From Catonia carolina (lineage: Eukaryota > Arthropoda > Insecta > Hemiptera > Achilidae), in contig JAQMRL010000006.1 in assembly GCA_035578175.1 (NCBI GenBank), forward strand, positions 70,739,501 through 70,803,500: a stretch of DNA of 64,000 bases, given 5' to 3'. Each line of letters opens with the position of its first letter. The stretch's first letter is position 1. A program made the translations under genes and the position numbers. Positions 10,085 through 21,067 of this stretch are shown piece by piece. The notes beneath the pieces are model-generated. The model had not been told where the DNA came from and did not search any database. It was given only the letters and a program-made list of their open reading frames with translations.

Positions 10085-10997
10085 AAAGGAAAGAAAGTAT
10101 TGTTTTCATGTCGATTTATCGAAATCCGAGTTTTCACCGGATCTACATGTTTTCAGACCCAAAAAACATGTTTTTAGCGATTGGTCTGTGTGTGTGTGTG
10201 TGTGTGTGGGTATACAAAATATCTCAAGAATGGAACGTCGTACGAACTTGAAACTTGAAACTTAAGTTACATACCACTACCGGACCCGACACGAACATTT
10301 TCATCAAAATCGGTCAACTGGAAGTAGTAGTTTATTCGTGTAATTTTCAACTTTTTTGCGATTTTCTCAAAAACTTGTCCTAAGATTTTCTTAAAAATCG
10401 CCTCATTTACTCAATTTTTTATTCTGTACAAGATAGAATAGGCGCCATGTTTGCTGAAATTCCTGGTGAGGCTGTTTTTGCGTAAAACAATTGTTTTTTT
10501 TAAGATTGCGGCTTTATTATGCATTTCAGCACAAAAATGTATATAATAAAATTTGTAGAGAATTACAAGTCCTACAACTTTTATTTTAAACATTTTTTTG
10601 TATAACGCTTAGTTTAGCGGTAACTAGCGATTTTCTGTTTTTTTCTCACGAAAACGTGTGAAAAATCGATTTTTTAAACATTTCAGCCTTTCTACTCATT
10701 TTACGACATAAGTGTATATAACAAAATTTATAGGAAATTAAAAGATATACAACTTTTATTTAAAGCATTTTTCTCTACAGAGCCTAGTTTAGCGTGAAAG
10801 AGTGATTTTCCGTATTTTTAAGGCAAACTGAGATCGATTTTCATTTTGCGTCTTTCATATATGATTAAAATTAGGTTATGTTTATTGAGGTTAGTGTTGC
10901 TGTTTATTTCTAATGTTTTATTACTAATGTTAGGTTTATTGTTAATTATTTGCATTGGCAAGAGAAAGTTGTGAGAGTGTTTCACACCAGATTTTTT
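10085..10997 (+). mobile_element. HN element lacking its first ~45 bp
   Basis: It begins within 'ggaaagaaagtattgttttc', carries (GT)n at 10188-10208, and ends GGCAAGAGAAAGTTGTGAGA with the stem-loop and CAGATTTTTT at 10997. Confidence 0.9.
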
Positions 10998-11237
10998 ACA
11001 TCTACATTTATTTCTATACTATTTTTCAAGGGTGATGAGCTGTTGTTGTATGCATTGCCCCCCCTACCCCCTTTATAGCTAGCCAATCACTTGCCAGCAA
11101 CGTTGCCAATACTTGCTCTTGTAGCTTTGTTAAATATATCGTCGGCCATTTTTTTTGGTGTTTCAATAATAATTATAACCTATGAACATACAATCAGCTG
11201 ATTATATTATAAAGTACTTCATGTTAACGTGCTCTAT

Positions 11238-11566
11238 TAACCCACCGGGTTGGTCTAGAGGTAAAGTTGTCGCCAAAATCAGCTGTTTAACAGCTGATTT
11301 TCCGAGACGAAAGTTCCTGATTCAAATTCTACTAGTAAAGGTAGTTACTTTTATATGGATTTGAATACTAGAAAGTGGTTACCGGCGTACTTTGTGGTAG
11401 GGGTTCAATTAACCATACTCTCTCAGGAATGGTCAGCCTGAGTCTGTACAAGACTACACCTCATTTACACGTCATACATATCATCCTCATCTCATTGGGT
11501 CTTGGGGTTGCTTATTGTTCTGAATTGAACAGATTGCAACTTACACACATTATGGATTACAAAAAA
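11238..11566 (+). repeat. SC SINE (tRNA-headed, ~310 bp) with A-tail
   Basis: It starts 'cccaccgggttggtctagag' (A-box-like GGTCTAGAGGTAAAG), has a B-box-like 'ctgattcaaattctac' about 65 bp on, and ends in 'gattgcaac..' plus a run of A. Sister copies in reverse lie at 14645-14962 and 47015-47330, and a split copy at 62358-63045. The small ORF at 11375 is incidental. Confidence 0.75.
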
Positions 11567-11571
11567 AAAAA

Positions 11572-12480
11572 ATCTGGTGTGAAACACTCCCACAACTTTC
11601 CCTTGCCAATGCAAATAATTAACAATAAACCTAACATTAGAAATAAGCAAAAAACTAACCTCAATAAACTTATGTTAATTTTAATCATGAGTGAAAGACG
11701 CAAAATGAAAATAAACTTCAGTTTGGCTTAAAAATATGGAACATTGCTCTTTCATGCTAAACTAGGCACTGTACAAAAAAATGCTATAAATAAAAGTTAT
11801 AGAGCTTTTAATTTCCTATAAATTTGATTATATACACTTTTGTCGTAAAATTCATACTAAGGCCGAAATCTTATAAAAATCGATTTTTCACACGTTTTCG
11901 TGAGAAAAAAAACAGAAAATTGCTAATTACCGCTAAACTAAGCGTTATAAAAAAAAAATGTTTGAAATAAAGTTTTAGGATATTAAATTCTCTACATTTT
12001 TATCATATAAACTTTTGCGCTGAAATGTATATTAAAGCCGTAATCTTAGAGAAACAACTTTTTTACGTGAAAACAGCCTCACCAAGAATTTCAGGAACAT
12101 GGCGTCTATCCTATCTTGTAGAGCAAAAAAAATTTAACAAACCAGGCGATTTTTAAAAAAAATCGTAGGATCAGTTTTTGAGAAAATCACAAAAAAGTGA
12201 AAAATTACACGAATAAACTACTACTTCCGGTTGACCGATTTTGATGCAAATGTTCGTGTTGGGTCCGGTAGTGGTATGTAACTTAATTTTCAAGTTTCAA
12301 GTTTGTATGAGGTTCTGTACTTGAGATATTCTGTTCACACAAATTGCTAAAAACATTTTTTCTGGGTTCAGGGGGTCTGAAAACGTATAGATCTGGTGAA
12401 AACTCAATTTCGAAAAATCGACATGAAAACAATACTTTCCTTCCTATATATATATTTATATAGGCAAGAGAAAGTAAAAA
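11572..12480 (-). mobile_element. HN element that lost its CA microsatellite
   Basis: On + it begins TCTGGTGTGAAACACTCCCA directly after the A-tail of the SC SINE and ends AGAGAAAGTAAAAA at 12480. The (CA)n tract present in most copies is reduced to 'cacacaaattgct' (12336), showing how variable that segment is. Confidence 0.9.
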
Positions 12481-12634
12481 ATATAAATCTAAACTAAACG
12501 AAAAAATTAATTAATTTATTAAAAAGGAATCGGTTACAAATTTGGTGGATCCACCAAAATATATCTCTAGAAAGTAGGATTACATAAGAAAACCGTAAAA
12601 AACAAATGATACAGCAACTTTAACAACAGGTTAG

Positions 12635-12800
12635 TGCAAAATTAAATATTTTTACAATAGGTATTAGGTAATTGTTTTGATATTTTTACAACCGCAAAAT
12701 TTTCTCATTTCGTACTAAAATAATGAGTAAATAAAAATTAATGAATATGAATCAAGGGCAAATCACAATCGAAATGTACGAAGTATGCATTAAAACTATT
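12635..12800. repeat. Local direct repeat, copy 1
   Basis: About 165 bp (ATATTTTTACAATAGGTATT ... GTATGCATTAAA) recurs at 13238-13405 with few differences. No coding content. Confidence 0.85.
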
Positions 12801-13237
12801 AAGGGGGCAGTATACCAAAACAAATAAAAAAGTTATGTAAAAAAGTTAGCCAACTGGTTTAAATATTAAATAATAAACAATTTAAAGACAAATTATTCCA
12901 TTAAAAAAAAAACAGAAAAATATTAACTACAACCCCTAAAACAAGGGTGCGAGTGAAAAAAAGAATACTTGGAAAAAACAATATAACCTAAGAACCTTTT
13001 AGTTCAATGTTTTTCTTTCTACTCTCAACAGAAAGAAGATACTTAGTTCTATGATCTGTAGATATTCCATGGTTGGGATTTATTACATCAACTATAAAAA
13101 TTAAAAAAAAATCTAAAAAAATTAAAAATTATTGTACACCTCCACTGTTTTGAATTTTTGAATTTCCTTCTGCATGTATTTCAAATTTACCCTATCTACA
13201 GATTATACAGAAAGAGTTCCTGTAAATTTAAAAAAAA
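12801..13237. other. Unassigned AT-rich spacer
   Basis: Sequence between the two copies of the local direct repeat. No recognisable gene or repeat ends. Confidence 0.5.
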
Positions 13238-13405
13238 AATTAAATATTTTTACAATAGGTATTAGGTAATTGTTTTGATATTTTTACAACCGCAAAATTT
13301 TCTCATTATTTTGTACTAAAATAATGAGAAAATAAAAATTAATGAATATGAATCAAGGACAAATCACAATCGAAATGTACTACGTATGCATTAAATATTA
13401 AATAA
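13238..13405. repeat. Local direct repeat, copy 2
   Basis: Second copy of the block at 12635-12800. One visible indel (cattTCGTAC versus cattATTTTGTAC) separates the two. Confidence 0.85.
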
Positions 13406-13585
13406 GCAAACAAAACATGATTACTATTTAAATAATAATAATAAAGTTTAATGAATGACATGTTTAAAGAGATTTAGAATAATTACATTTTCATTATTTC
13501 ACTGTTTATTTTAAAATATTGTATTGTAATTATAATAACTCATCCCTAATCAGACTGATTGATCACATAGTCGAAGTTCCCAACA

Positions 13586-13597
13586 CGCACAAACACA

Positions 13598-13629
<32 letters not shown>
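13586..13629. repeat. (CA)n microsatellite
   Basis: Roughly 20 CA units with a few interruptions near the 5' side. It is not part of a recognisable HN copy. Confidence 0.9.
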
Positions 13630-13630
<1 letters not shown>

Positions 13631-13631
<1 letters not shown>

Positions 13632-14221
13632 TTTTTACCAATATCTAACATACTTATAGTTCAGCCGTTCTTAGTTTGCTCCTACTGTCAACAAACAAAA
13701 GCCACCTACTACCGGGTGCACAATAGAGTCCGGGACTTTACGGATGTCGTATTCCTATTAAGTTAACTATTTTTTTTAAATTATAAGTACTAAAAACACT
13801 TAAAGGACTAAAAACATCAGTCATGATATGATGTAGGCCTAACAATTTCATTTATAAAAATACTTTTAAAAGTATTTTGTATTTAAATACTTTTGTTGTT
13901 ACTTTTTAATCAGCGTGTACACATTTTGATATAATGCACATGCTCAGTGACGTCATTACTTGTTTACATTAGGAGGAAACTAAGAGAGGCTGGACTGTAA
14001 AACATTCCGTAATCACCAGATTTTTGTTAATAGTCTAATACTATATGTACAACCAACTTCAATTGGCTTTCATTTCAACAAACAAAACTGTACAATGATG
14101 TTTTCATTACATACTATAGTTCGATATCCTGTGATTTAAAATTATGGTAAAAAAAAAATAAAACAGACAAAAAACACGCTGTATTACAGGTAAATAAAAT
14201 ACCAAATCTTAAATCTGGTGT
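13631..14221 (+). repeat. Locally duplicated block, copy 1
   Basis: It shares collinear segments with 14962-15690: 'caatatctaacatactt', 'attccgtaatcaccagattt', 'gtacaaccaacttcaatt', 'gatttaaaattatggtaaaa' and 'cactgtattacatg'-type sequence. Copy 1 has material between the first two segments that copy 2 lacks. The far end reads aaatctggtgt, where the RB copy at 14222 inserted. Confidence 0.75.
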
Positions 14222-14621
14222 ATGCCCAAAACGGGCAGGTGGAGTGTTATTTTAATTGCACTCTATCTGTTTGGTTCAGGGCTAAAAAAAAATAGTTCTG
14301 TTTCTTATCACATAGTCAGCCACTTATATGACTGAACTATTTAAGAACAGAAGAGGTAGAGGTGTAAAAGACACTAGTCAGAGTTATCTCCTCTGAGAGT
14401 AATGAATTTCACTATGCAGCCAGACCCTGTGGTGAATGAAGTGAAGGTGTCATTTGCAGGGTGGAAAGCGAGTGCTTTTCGGAGGGCTTGGCATGCTGAT
14501 AAGCATACTCTTTCAACTCAGTGAGGAAGGCAATGGTAAACCACCTTACTCCTCGTTTTTACTTAGTAAAACCTCTAGAGGTTCAAACCAGCCCTTTCGG
14601 CTGTTGACCTAAACACAACAC
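14222..14621 (+). repeat. RB retroposon with target duplication made from an HN end
   Basis: The flanking direct repeat AAATCTGGTGT (14211-14221 and 14622-14632) is itself the terminal sequence of an HN element. This RB copy therefore inserted into an HN end, and its remaining 'gtgaaacact' follows on the right. Confidence 0.9.
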
Positions 14622-14644
14622 AAATCTGGTGTGAAACACTTTTT

Positions 14645-14962
14645 TTTATATTCCGAATTTTTGTACGTTGCAATCTGTTCAATTCAGAACAATAAGCAAT
14701 CCCATGACCCAATGAGATGAGGATGATATGTATGTTGTGTAAATAAGGTCTTGTACAGACTCAGGCCGAACATTTCTGAGAGAGTATGATTAATTGAACC
14801 ACAACCATCAAAGTACACCGGTAACAGCTGTCTAGCATTCAAATCCGTATAAAAATAACTACCTTTACTAGGATTTGAACCAGGAACCTTTGTCTCCGAA
14901 AATCAGCTGTTAAACAGGTGATTTTAGCGACGACTTTACCTCTAGACCAACCCGGTGGGGGT
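14645..14962 (-). repeat. SC SINE, reverse orientation
   Basis: It reads from 'tacgttgcaatctgttcaat' to 'ctagaccaacccggtgggg' on +, the complement of the copy at 11238. It includes the B-box complement 'ggatttgaaccagg'. Confidence 0.8.
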
Positions 14963-15078
14963 TTGACCATATCTAACATACTTAAAACATTCCGTAATCA
15001 CCAGATTTTTGTTAATAGTCTTAATACTATATGTACAACCAACTTCAATTCGCTTTCCATTCAACAAACATACTATTG

Positions 15079-15252
15079 GCCACCTCTGTAGCGTAGTGGT
15101 TAGCGTATTGGCCTGCCACGCGGAGGTCCCGGGTTCAATTCCCGGCAAGGGTCTGGAAATTTTCATGTGTCAAATCCCACAGTTAATGTTACATAACCCA
15201 CCATAGTCAATAACGACCAAACAGTTGATGCAGCTTTAAATAAATAAATTAA
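15079..15252 (+). repeat. tRNA-Gly/Asp-like SINE (SE family)
   Basis: The head is tRNA-like: an A-box in 'gtagcgtagtggttagcg', an anticodon-loop-like 'cctgccacgc' (GCC at the anticodon position) and a B-box 'gggttcaattccc'. The arms do not close into a proper acceptor stem, and a non-tRNA body ends in 'gttgatgcagctttaaataa' plus an A/T-rich tail. It is therefore a SINE and not a tRNA gene. Confidence 0.8.
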
Positions 15253-15304
15253 AAGAAAGCATAAATTATTTAATATCCTGCGATTTAAAATTACGGTAAA
15301 AAAA

Positions 15305-15640
15305 TGAGGCGATTTTTAAAAAAATCGTAGGACCAGTTTTTGAGAAAATCGCAAAAAAGTGAAAAATTACACGAATAAACTACTACTTCCGGTTGACCGA
15401 TTTTGACGAAAATGTTCGTGTCGTGTTCGGTGTATGTAACTTAAGTTTCAAGTTCATACGAAGTTCACGCACGCACGCGCGCATACACACACACACACAG
15501 ACCAATTGCTAAAAACATGTTTTTTGGGTTCAGGGGGTCTGAAAACGTGTAGATCCGGTGAAAACTTGATTTCCAAACATTGCCATGAAAACAATGCTTT
15601 CCTTTCTATATATTCATATAGGCAAGAGAAAGTAAAAAAT
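15305..15640 (-). mobile_element. HN element, partial copy
   Basis: It runs from 'gaggcgatttttaaaaaaat' to GGCAAGAGAAAGTAAAAA. The (CA) tract at 15484-15499 is preceded by a CG-rich alternating stretch (acgcacgcacgcgcgc). The stem-loop end is missing. Confidence 0.85.
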
Positions 15641-16238
15641 AAAACGAATAAAAGCACACTGTATTACATGTATGTAAAAAAAATCTAAAATCTGGTGTGG
15701 AACAATAACACGTTTTATTGCAAATGTAAGTAATGAAAAATATAACCTATATTTAATCATTAGTAAACAATGTAAAATGAAAAACATAAGCTAATTTTAA
15801 TCATGGGTGAATGGCACAAAATAAAAATCAACCTCTGTACAACATAAAAATACAGGAAATCACTAACTGACGCTAAACTAAGCACTGTATAAGAAAATGG
15901 TTGAAATAAAAATTGTAATTTTTAAAAAATTTCAAATAACTTTAATTACAATCACTTTTGTCATATAATGTATACTAACACTTCAATATTAAGAAATCCC
16001 ATTTTTTCACTAATTTTGATGAAAAAAAAAACAGAAAATCGCTAATTATCGCTAAACTAAGCATTGTATAAAAAAAAGTTGTACGTTTTTAAAAAGTTCT
16101 ACAACTGTCAGTTTGTACAAATTTGCTCTAGAATGCATAATAAGGCCGCAATCTTAAAATAAAAAAACACGTTTTCATAGGAGAACATAACCCTCACAAG
16201 AATTTCAGCAGACATAGTACTTATCTTATTTTGTACAA

Positions 16239-16761
16239 CAGTGGTTGTCAACCTTTCAGGGACTGTGCCCCCCCCCACGGTCACCACTATAAGTGGTGAA
16301 AACAAGCAGTAGCCTACAATTGGAATAAAAAAACAGAAACGCGATTAAAGTGTAACCAGGGTAGGACAATTACCGTGTTATTACTAGACTCTGCTTAAGT
16401 ACAATGTACAAAAAAAGTACAATAAATATGAAAAAAATATACAAGCGACTACAAAACAGAGTAAATTATAGTTTCACTTTTTCTTTTTTTTTATTAAGTG
16501 ATGATGCCTACATAAGCCTTGGGCTTGCGCATAGCTAATGATATGTGGTGATTTACAGATGAAAAAAATGCCAGACCTGACCGGGAATCGAACCCGGGAC
16601 CCCTGCATAGTAGCCAGTTGCCCTGACCACTACTCACACCATGGACCGGCCCAATATTAATACATTTATTTATTTATTTTATTAATTAATTTATTTATTT
16701 TTAATACATTAATGCCTCCCTTGAAATTCTTCTATGCCCCCCGGCAAGTTAAGAACAACTG
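16239..16761. mobile_element. hAT-like non-autonomous element, 523 bp
   Basis: Ends CAGTGGTTGTCAACC and GTTAAGAACAACTG are imperfect inverted repeats of hAT type. They are flanked by a degenerate 8-bp duplication (ttgtacaa at 16231-16238, ttgtagag at 16762-16769). Typical hAT features include 'tgcccccccccacggt' just inside the left end and 'tatgccccccggcaag' inside the right. A SINE lies within it. Confidence 0.75.
16490..16655 (-). repeat. tRNA-derived SINE nested in the hAT element
   Basis: On the minus strand: A-box-like 'gtagtggtcagggcaac', B-box 'gggttcgattcccgg', then a body ending in poly-A (the T-run at 16480-16495 on +). It is flanked on the right by a TTTATT-rich low-complexity stretch (16663-16705). 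Confidence 0.7.
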
Positions 16762-17140
16762 TTGTAGAGCATAAAAAATTGCTAAATGAAACAACTCAAA
16801 AACAAAAAAAATTGTAGGTGTCCTTATTGGGAAAATCACAAAAAAGTGTAAAATCAAACTAATAAATTACAACTTCCGGTTGATGAAATTTTGATGAAAA
16901 TGTTCGTACTGGATCCTGTAGTAGTACCTAACTTAAGTTCTAAGATTCACCTTCTTACTACATTACGTTCTTTGAAATATTTTATTGACACACACACAAA
17001 AACCAATCGCTAAAAACATATTTTTTTTGGTTCAGAGGGCCTAAAAATGTGTATTCCCAAAGAAAACTTCATTTTAAAAAAATGACATGAAAACAATACA
17101 TTACTTCCCTATATATTCATATAGGGTACAAGAAAATAAA

Positions 17141-17798
17141 TAATAAATAATTAATAAAACAAATATTTACCAGCAGAACCGAAGAATAAATTTGCACACA
17201 AGTCATGTTAAATATTAAAAAAGAACCACATGAACACTAAACCAGTTGCACAACTATTACTAAAATTATATAAGAAAGAACTGTAAAAGACACACTGATC
17301 AGGTAAGAAGAAATCACAACTAATTTATAGGAAAAGATAACATAGGTATTATCTAATCATTAAGATTTTCAACGTTCGTAAATTAGTTGAATGAAGTAGA
17401 GAGGGAACACAGGGTGTGTCATAAGTTGCATGACAATAGCGGTTCCTATAAATCATATACCGTGCTTCCCAGAAAATTTAACGTACAGGGAAATTAACGT
17501 TAGAAAATGTACTGTCAACATTAATCTTATTAGAAGATTTATTACGCCAGTCGTTCAGAAATTGAATACAAATGAGTCTACAAAAATTTTAATTGCTAAT
17601 AATTTAATTATTTATACAAATATTATAAAGACAAAACGTGTTTTTTTTGTGCAGGCTAATTTCCAAAACTACTGAACGGATTTTCATGAAATTTTGACAG
17701 CATATTCGTATTTATATTCACAGCAACATATTATTTTAAAATTTTCAAAAATAATAATCCTAAAGGTCCTAATGAAGATTTTCATAAATATGTCTATG
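17141..17798. other. Mostly unassigned; possible Helitron-derived tract near 17650
   Basis: The only recognisable element is 'ccaaaactactgaacggatt' near 17663, a motif I associate with the 5' region of some insect Helitrons (compare 'gaaactactgaatcgatttt' on the minus strand near 49615). The ORF at 17430 has no recognisable domain. Confidence 0.35.
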
Positions 17799-17800
17799 TA

Positions 17801-18740
17801 CGAGGTGTGACTATTAAATAATGAGACAGACATAAAAAATTTAATTTTAATTTTAAACATAGTTACTTATTATCACCTTCAATATACACTCCTTCTCTAT
17901 CCCTACAATGCTCCATGCAAATTTTCCATTGTTGGAAACAGTGCTGGAAGTCATCTTCTGTCAGCTCCTTCAGGACACGTGCCGCTTTCTCTTTTACAGC
18001 TTCCACAAATTCAAATCTTGTCCCTTTTAATGCACATTTCACCTTAGGGAACAGGTAGAAGATAATAACATATGATGAAACGTGGGTTTTTTACTTATGA
18101 TCCGGAAACGAAGCGCCAATCTATGCACTGGATAAGCCGAACTTTACTGAGAGCCAAAAAAGCTCGAATGAGCAAGTCAAAATTTAAAGCAATGATAATT
18201 GTTTTTTTTTTTAATATCCATGGGACTGTGTACCTTCACTGGGTTCCTGAAGGTCAAACAATTAATCAATATTACTGCCTTGAGGTACTTTCTAAACTTC
18301 TGATGGGAAAAGTAAGGAAAAAACGCCCCAAAATGTAGAAGGACAAATCATGGGTTCTCCACCAAGACAATGCGCCAGCTCATTCCGCTTTATCTGTCGA
18401 GAGTTAGAAGTTGGAAGTTGTACTTCCTAACCAAGTACAGCATCTCAGTGTTAGAACATCAACCTTATTCACCAGATCTTGCACCATGTGACATCTACCT
18501 GTTCTCTACGGTGAAATCTGTATTAAAAGGGACAAGATTTGAGTCCCTTGGAAGCTGTAAAAGAGAAAGTGGCACGTGTCCTGAAGGAGCTGACAGAAGA
18601 TGACTTCCAGCACTGTTTCCAACAATGGAAAATTTGCATGGAGCGTTGTAGGGATAGAGAAGGAGTGTATATTGAAGGTGACAATAAGTGATTATGTATA
18701 ATATAAAAATAAAATTTTTTACAACATCAGTCTCGTTATA
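17801..18740 (+). mobile_element. Fold-back mariner element (inverted 3' ends)
   Basis: The left arm, about 17801-18062, is the reverse complement of the right arm at about 18488-18740. The left arm on the minus strand and the right arm on the plus strand both encode the transposase C-terminus (ALKGTRFE.., LTEDDFQHCFQQWKIC, REGVYIEGDNK). The middle (18063-18487) encodes on + the central mariner region, with TYDPETKRQSMHW, LHQDNAPAHSAL and SPDLAPCD. The first catalytic Asp region and helix-turn-helix are absent and stops are present, so it is inactive. A TA precedes the left end CGAGGTGTGACTATTAAATA. The right terminal repeat is cut off at 'cagtctcgttat', where the tail of hairpin family G begins. 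Confidence 0.8.
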
Positions 18741-18814
18741 TTTCAATTTTAAATAATACGGCTGCTTAAAATCCTACATAGGATGTTTGATGAAATAATT
18801 AATATTATAAAAAA

Positions 18815-19022
18815 TTAAAAAATCTACAAATTTTAATTCAAACATTTCTTTTCTACAAGCCTAGTTTAGCGTCAATTAGTGATTTTCCGTATTTTTAAGT
18901 TGTACACAAGTCAATAAAAAATTTTACGTCAGTCACTCATGATTAAACAAAGGTTAAATTAAGTTCATTATATAAATTGTCTATTGAGAAAGTCACGTGA
19001 GTGTGTATCACATCTAATTTTT
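18815..19022 (+). repeat. HN element, 3' fragment
   Basis: It contains 'cctagtttagcgtcaattag' and ends with a degenerate GAGAAAGTCACGTGAGTGTG and 'atctaatttttt'. The CTTG of the GGCAAGAGAAAGT box is lost. Confidence 0.65.
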
Positions 19023-19394
19023 CCCCTTTATTTTTTCATTCATAATTAAATAATAACGCTTTGTACATAATGAAAACTCGTTTCTTTTGACATAATTTAT
19101 AATTAGTCGTCATAAAAATGACACACTTTGCAACACAGAATAAAGAAAGTTCCGCCTTGCGTTCGGAACGTGGCTGTACGAACAAGATTATAAATCAGTT
19201 TTATTTGTTATTTTGCACTACTGCTACATTATAATAGGTATTTTAATTTTATTTTGAAATAACAGGAAAACATAATTTTTCACCTTCTTTTTTTTAATGA
19301 GCCATTACACTTTCCTAGACTGTCTGAACGCCACCAATTTTACGTAGACCTTCCTTCTGCCACCCATCCGAAGGCCTCCAGCGTTCGCAAAATC

Positions 19395-19850
19395 CGCCAC
19401 TTTGATAAAGTGGAATAAATCAAAAATGAATCCATACAATAAATTTCACCAACCCTCCCCTCTAACTGCGTCAACTTTTATTTTCACTTACCGTGTTTCG
19501 GTGGATCCACCATCATAAGAGTAAATAACATAATTGAAACTAAAAAAATTTTTCACTTATTTAAAATCTATAAAACGATGATAGGCCTACATCTTCAGTC
19601 ATTTTATAAAACTTTTATACAGATGACTGAAGTTGTATCATCTTCTGTAGATTTTTAATAAATAAAGTTTTTAGTTTCAATTATATGTTATTTACTCTGA
19701 TGATGGTGGATCCACCGAAACACATAGAAGTGAAAATAAAAGTTGATGCAGTTAAAAAGAAAGGTTAGAGAAATTTATTGTATGGATTCATTATATAAAG
19801 TAGAATTGATTTCAAACTGCAGGATGCATTATAAAGATTTATTTTTAAAT
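19395..19850. mobile_element. Hairpin element, family H, complete copy
   Basis: Long inverted arms (about 19405-19600 and 19617-19835) meet at a short loop around 19608. GGTGGATCCACC palindromes lie in both arms (19502 and 19709), each within 'tttcggtggatccaccatca' or its complement. The right end 'ctgcaggatgcattata' matches the left tip of the copy at 47695. No coding content. Confidence 0.8.
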
Positions 19851-20079
19851 CAAAAATGAAGTGTACGATCAGATTTTAAACAAAATTGTAAAACTTATTT
19901 TTGAACAAATTGAAAAAAAGTGAAAAATTGCATGAATAAACTACTACAGTTTATGAATGAACTACTTGCTGGGTAAAACCAGAGTTGTTACCTGGGAATT
20001 TATTCTCATAAGCTGGACTAGCTTAGACAGTCACAACATGGAAAGTTCTTTAAAAAAAAATTCCGTCGCCTGCCCCAAA

Positions 20080-20785
20080 TAACATGTGAAAGACGACACT
20101 CAGATGCGGTGGGTCAACACTTAAAGAACTGTGGCGAGTCAAAGCGCCCTAAGTATCAACGAAGCTCAAAATGAATCAGAAAACATGGATAGCTACACAC
20201 AACAGTACTGAAAGTGGGGCAACTAAAAGATCTCACTAACATTTCAGATATGTAGGACCTTAAGTCGGGGACAGCCAGCTTGGATTCGCAAAGTGAAAAA
20301 AAAATTAGTGGAGCTGAACCTAACATTGGAGGACCTTGAAAAAAAATCTGATGACTTGAAAGCGATCAAACATAAAAATATCAGGTTCAAAGAAACGGCT
20401 AGGAAAATACAGAACCCTAGAGGTTTTTTCAGATGCTGAACGAGCTGCTAGATCGCAGAGAATAAAAAACTACTGGGAGAGGATTAGGAGGAAATCGAGG
20501 AACTTGGCTTGGATTCGTGAAGTGAAGAAGGACTTAGTGGAGCTGAACCTAACATTGGAGGACCTTGAAAAAAAAATCCGATAACCTGAAAGCGATCAAA
20601 CACACAAATATGAGGTTCAAAGAAACGGATAGGAAAATACAGAACCCTAGAGTTTTTTCAGATGCTAAACGGGCTGCTAGATCCCAGAGAATGAAGAACT
20701 ACTGGGAGAGGATTAGGAGGAAATCGAGGAACTGATATTATTCGACTAGTGGTCCAATGGGCCTTACAAGAAAAAAAACTTCTAC
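20080..20785 (+). mobile_element. LINE ORF2 C-terminal tail with a 230-bp tandem duplication
   Basis: Two consecutive blocks (about 20276-20505 and 20506-20745) each encode WIREVKKDLVELNLTLEDLE ... RMKNYWERIRRKSRN, a C-terminal LINE tail. The second ends at a stop (TGA at about 20734). A 3' UTR 'tggtccaatgggccttacaa' followed by A8 resembles the tail of the poly-A retroposon at 27660-28067, so both belong to one LINE family. Several one-base changes break the frame of each block. Confidence 0.65.
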
Positions 20786-21067
20786 AGTACATCCTTGTTT
20801 ATCCGGTCTAATTGGGACCAAAGGCGATCCGGAAAATGGAAAATCGTTTGAAGCACAATCACGCAAACACTTTATTATTAATAGTTCAACTGGAATGAAA
20901 CTCTAGTAAAAGCTTTCTTAAACTCGACAAAAAGCATTTTATTGCCACAATTTATTATACAATCTACGCAGAAACTGCTCATTTAATCAAAAAAATAAAG
21001 CAAATGACTGGCATACTTATAGCTACATAGTTAAAAATTATTATCTATGTGAACATTCATTCAATTA
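20785..21067 (+). other. Possible pogo-like left terminal repeat followed by unassigned sequence
   Basis: TA then CAGTACATCCTTGTTTATCC at 20785, with 'gatccggaaaatggaaaatc' shortly after, resembles pogo/Tigger ends. I could not find the partner right end, so this is tentative. Confidence 0.4.

Larger units (their letters stand above)
14962..15690 (+). repeat. Locally duplicated block, copy 2 (with SINE and HN insertions)
   Basis: It is collinear with 13631-14221 but split by a tRNA-headed SINE (15079-15252) and a partial HN element (15305-15640), both absent from copy 1. The segments before, between and after those insertions match copy 1 closely. Confidence 0.75.
15693..17140 (-). mobile_element. 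HN element split by a hAT insertion
   Basis: It begins TCTGGTGTGGAACAATAACA and continues to the element at 16239, then resumes with 'ttgtagagcataaaaaattg' and ends near 17133 with a degenerate AAGAAAATAAA. It is a divergent, probably old copy. Confidence 0.8.

Noticed and set aside
13586..13629. CRISPR-like or satellite array
   Set aside because: It is a plain CA microsatellite. No spaced direct repeats of CRISPR type are present anywhere in the window.
15079..15155. Functional tRNA-Gly gene
   Set aside because: A and B boxes and a GCC anticodon position are visible, but the acceptor stem does not pair and the unit continues into a SINE body that recurs elsewhere.
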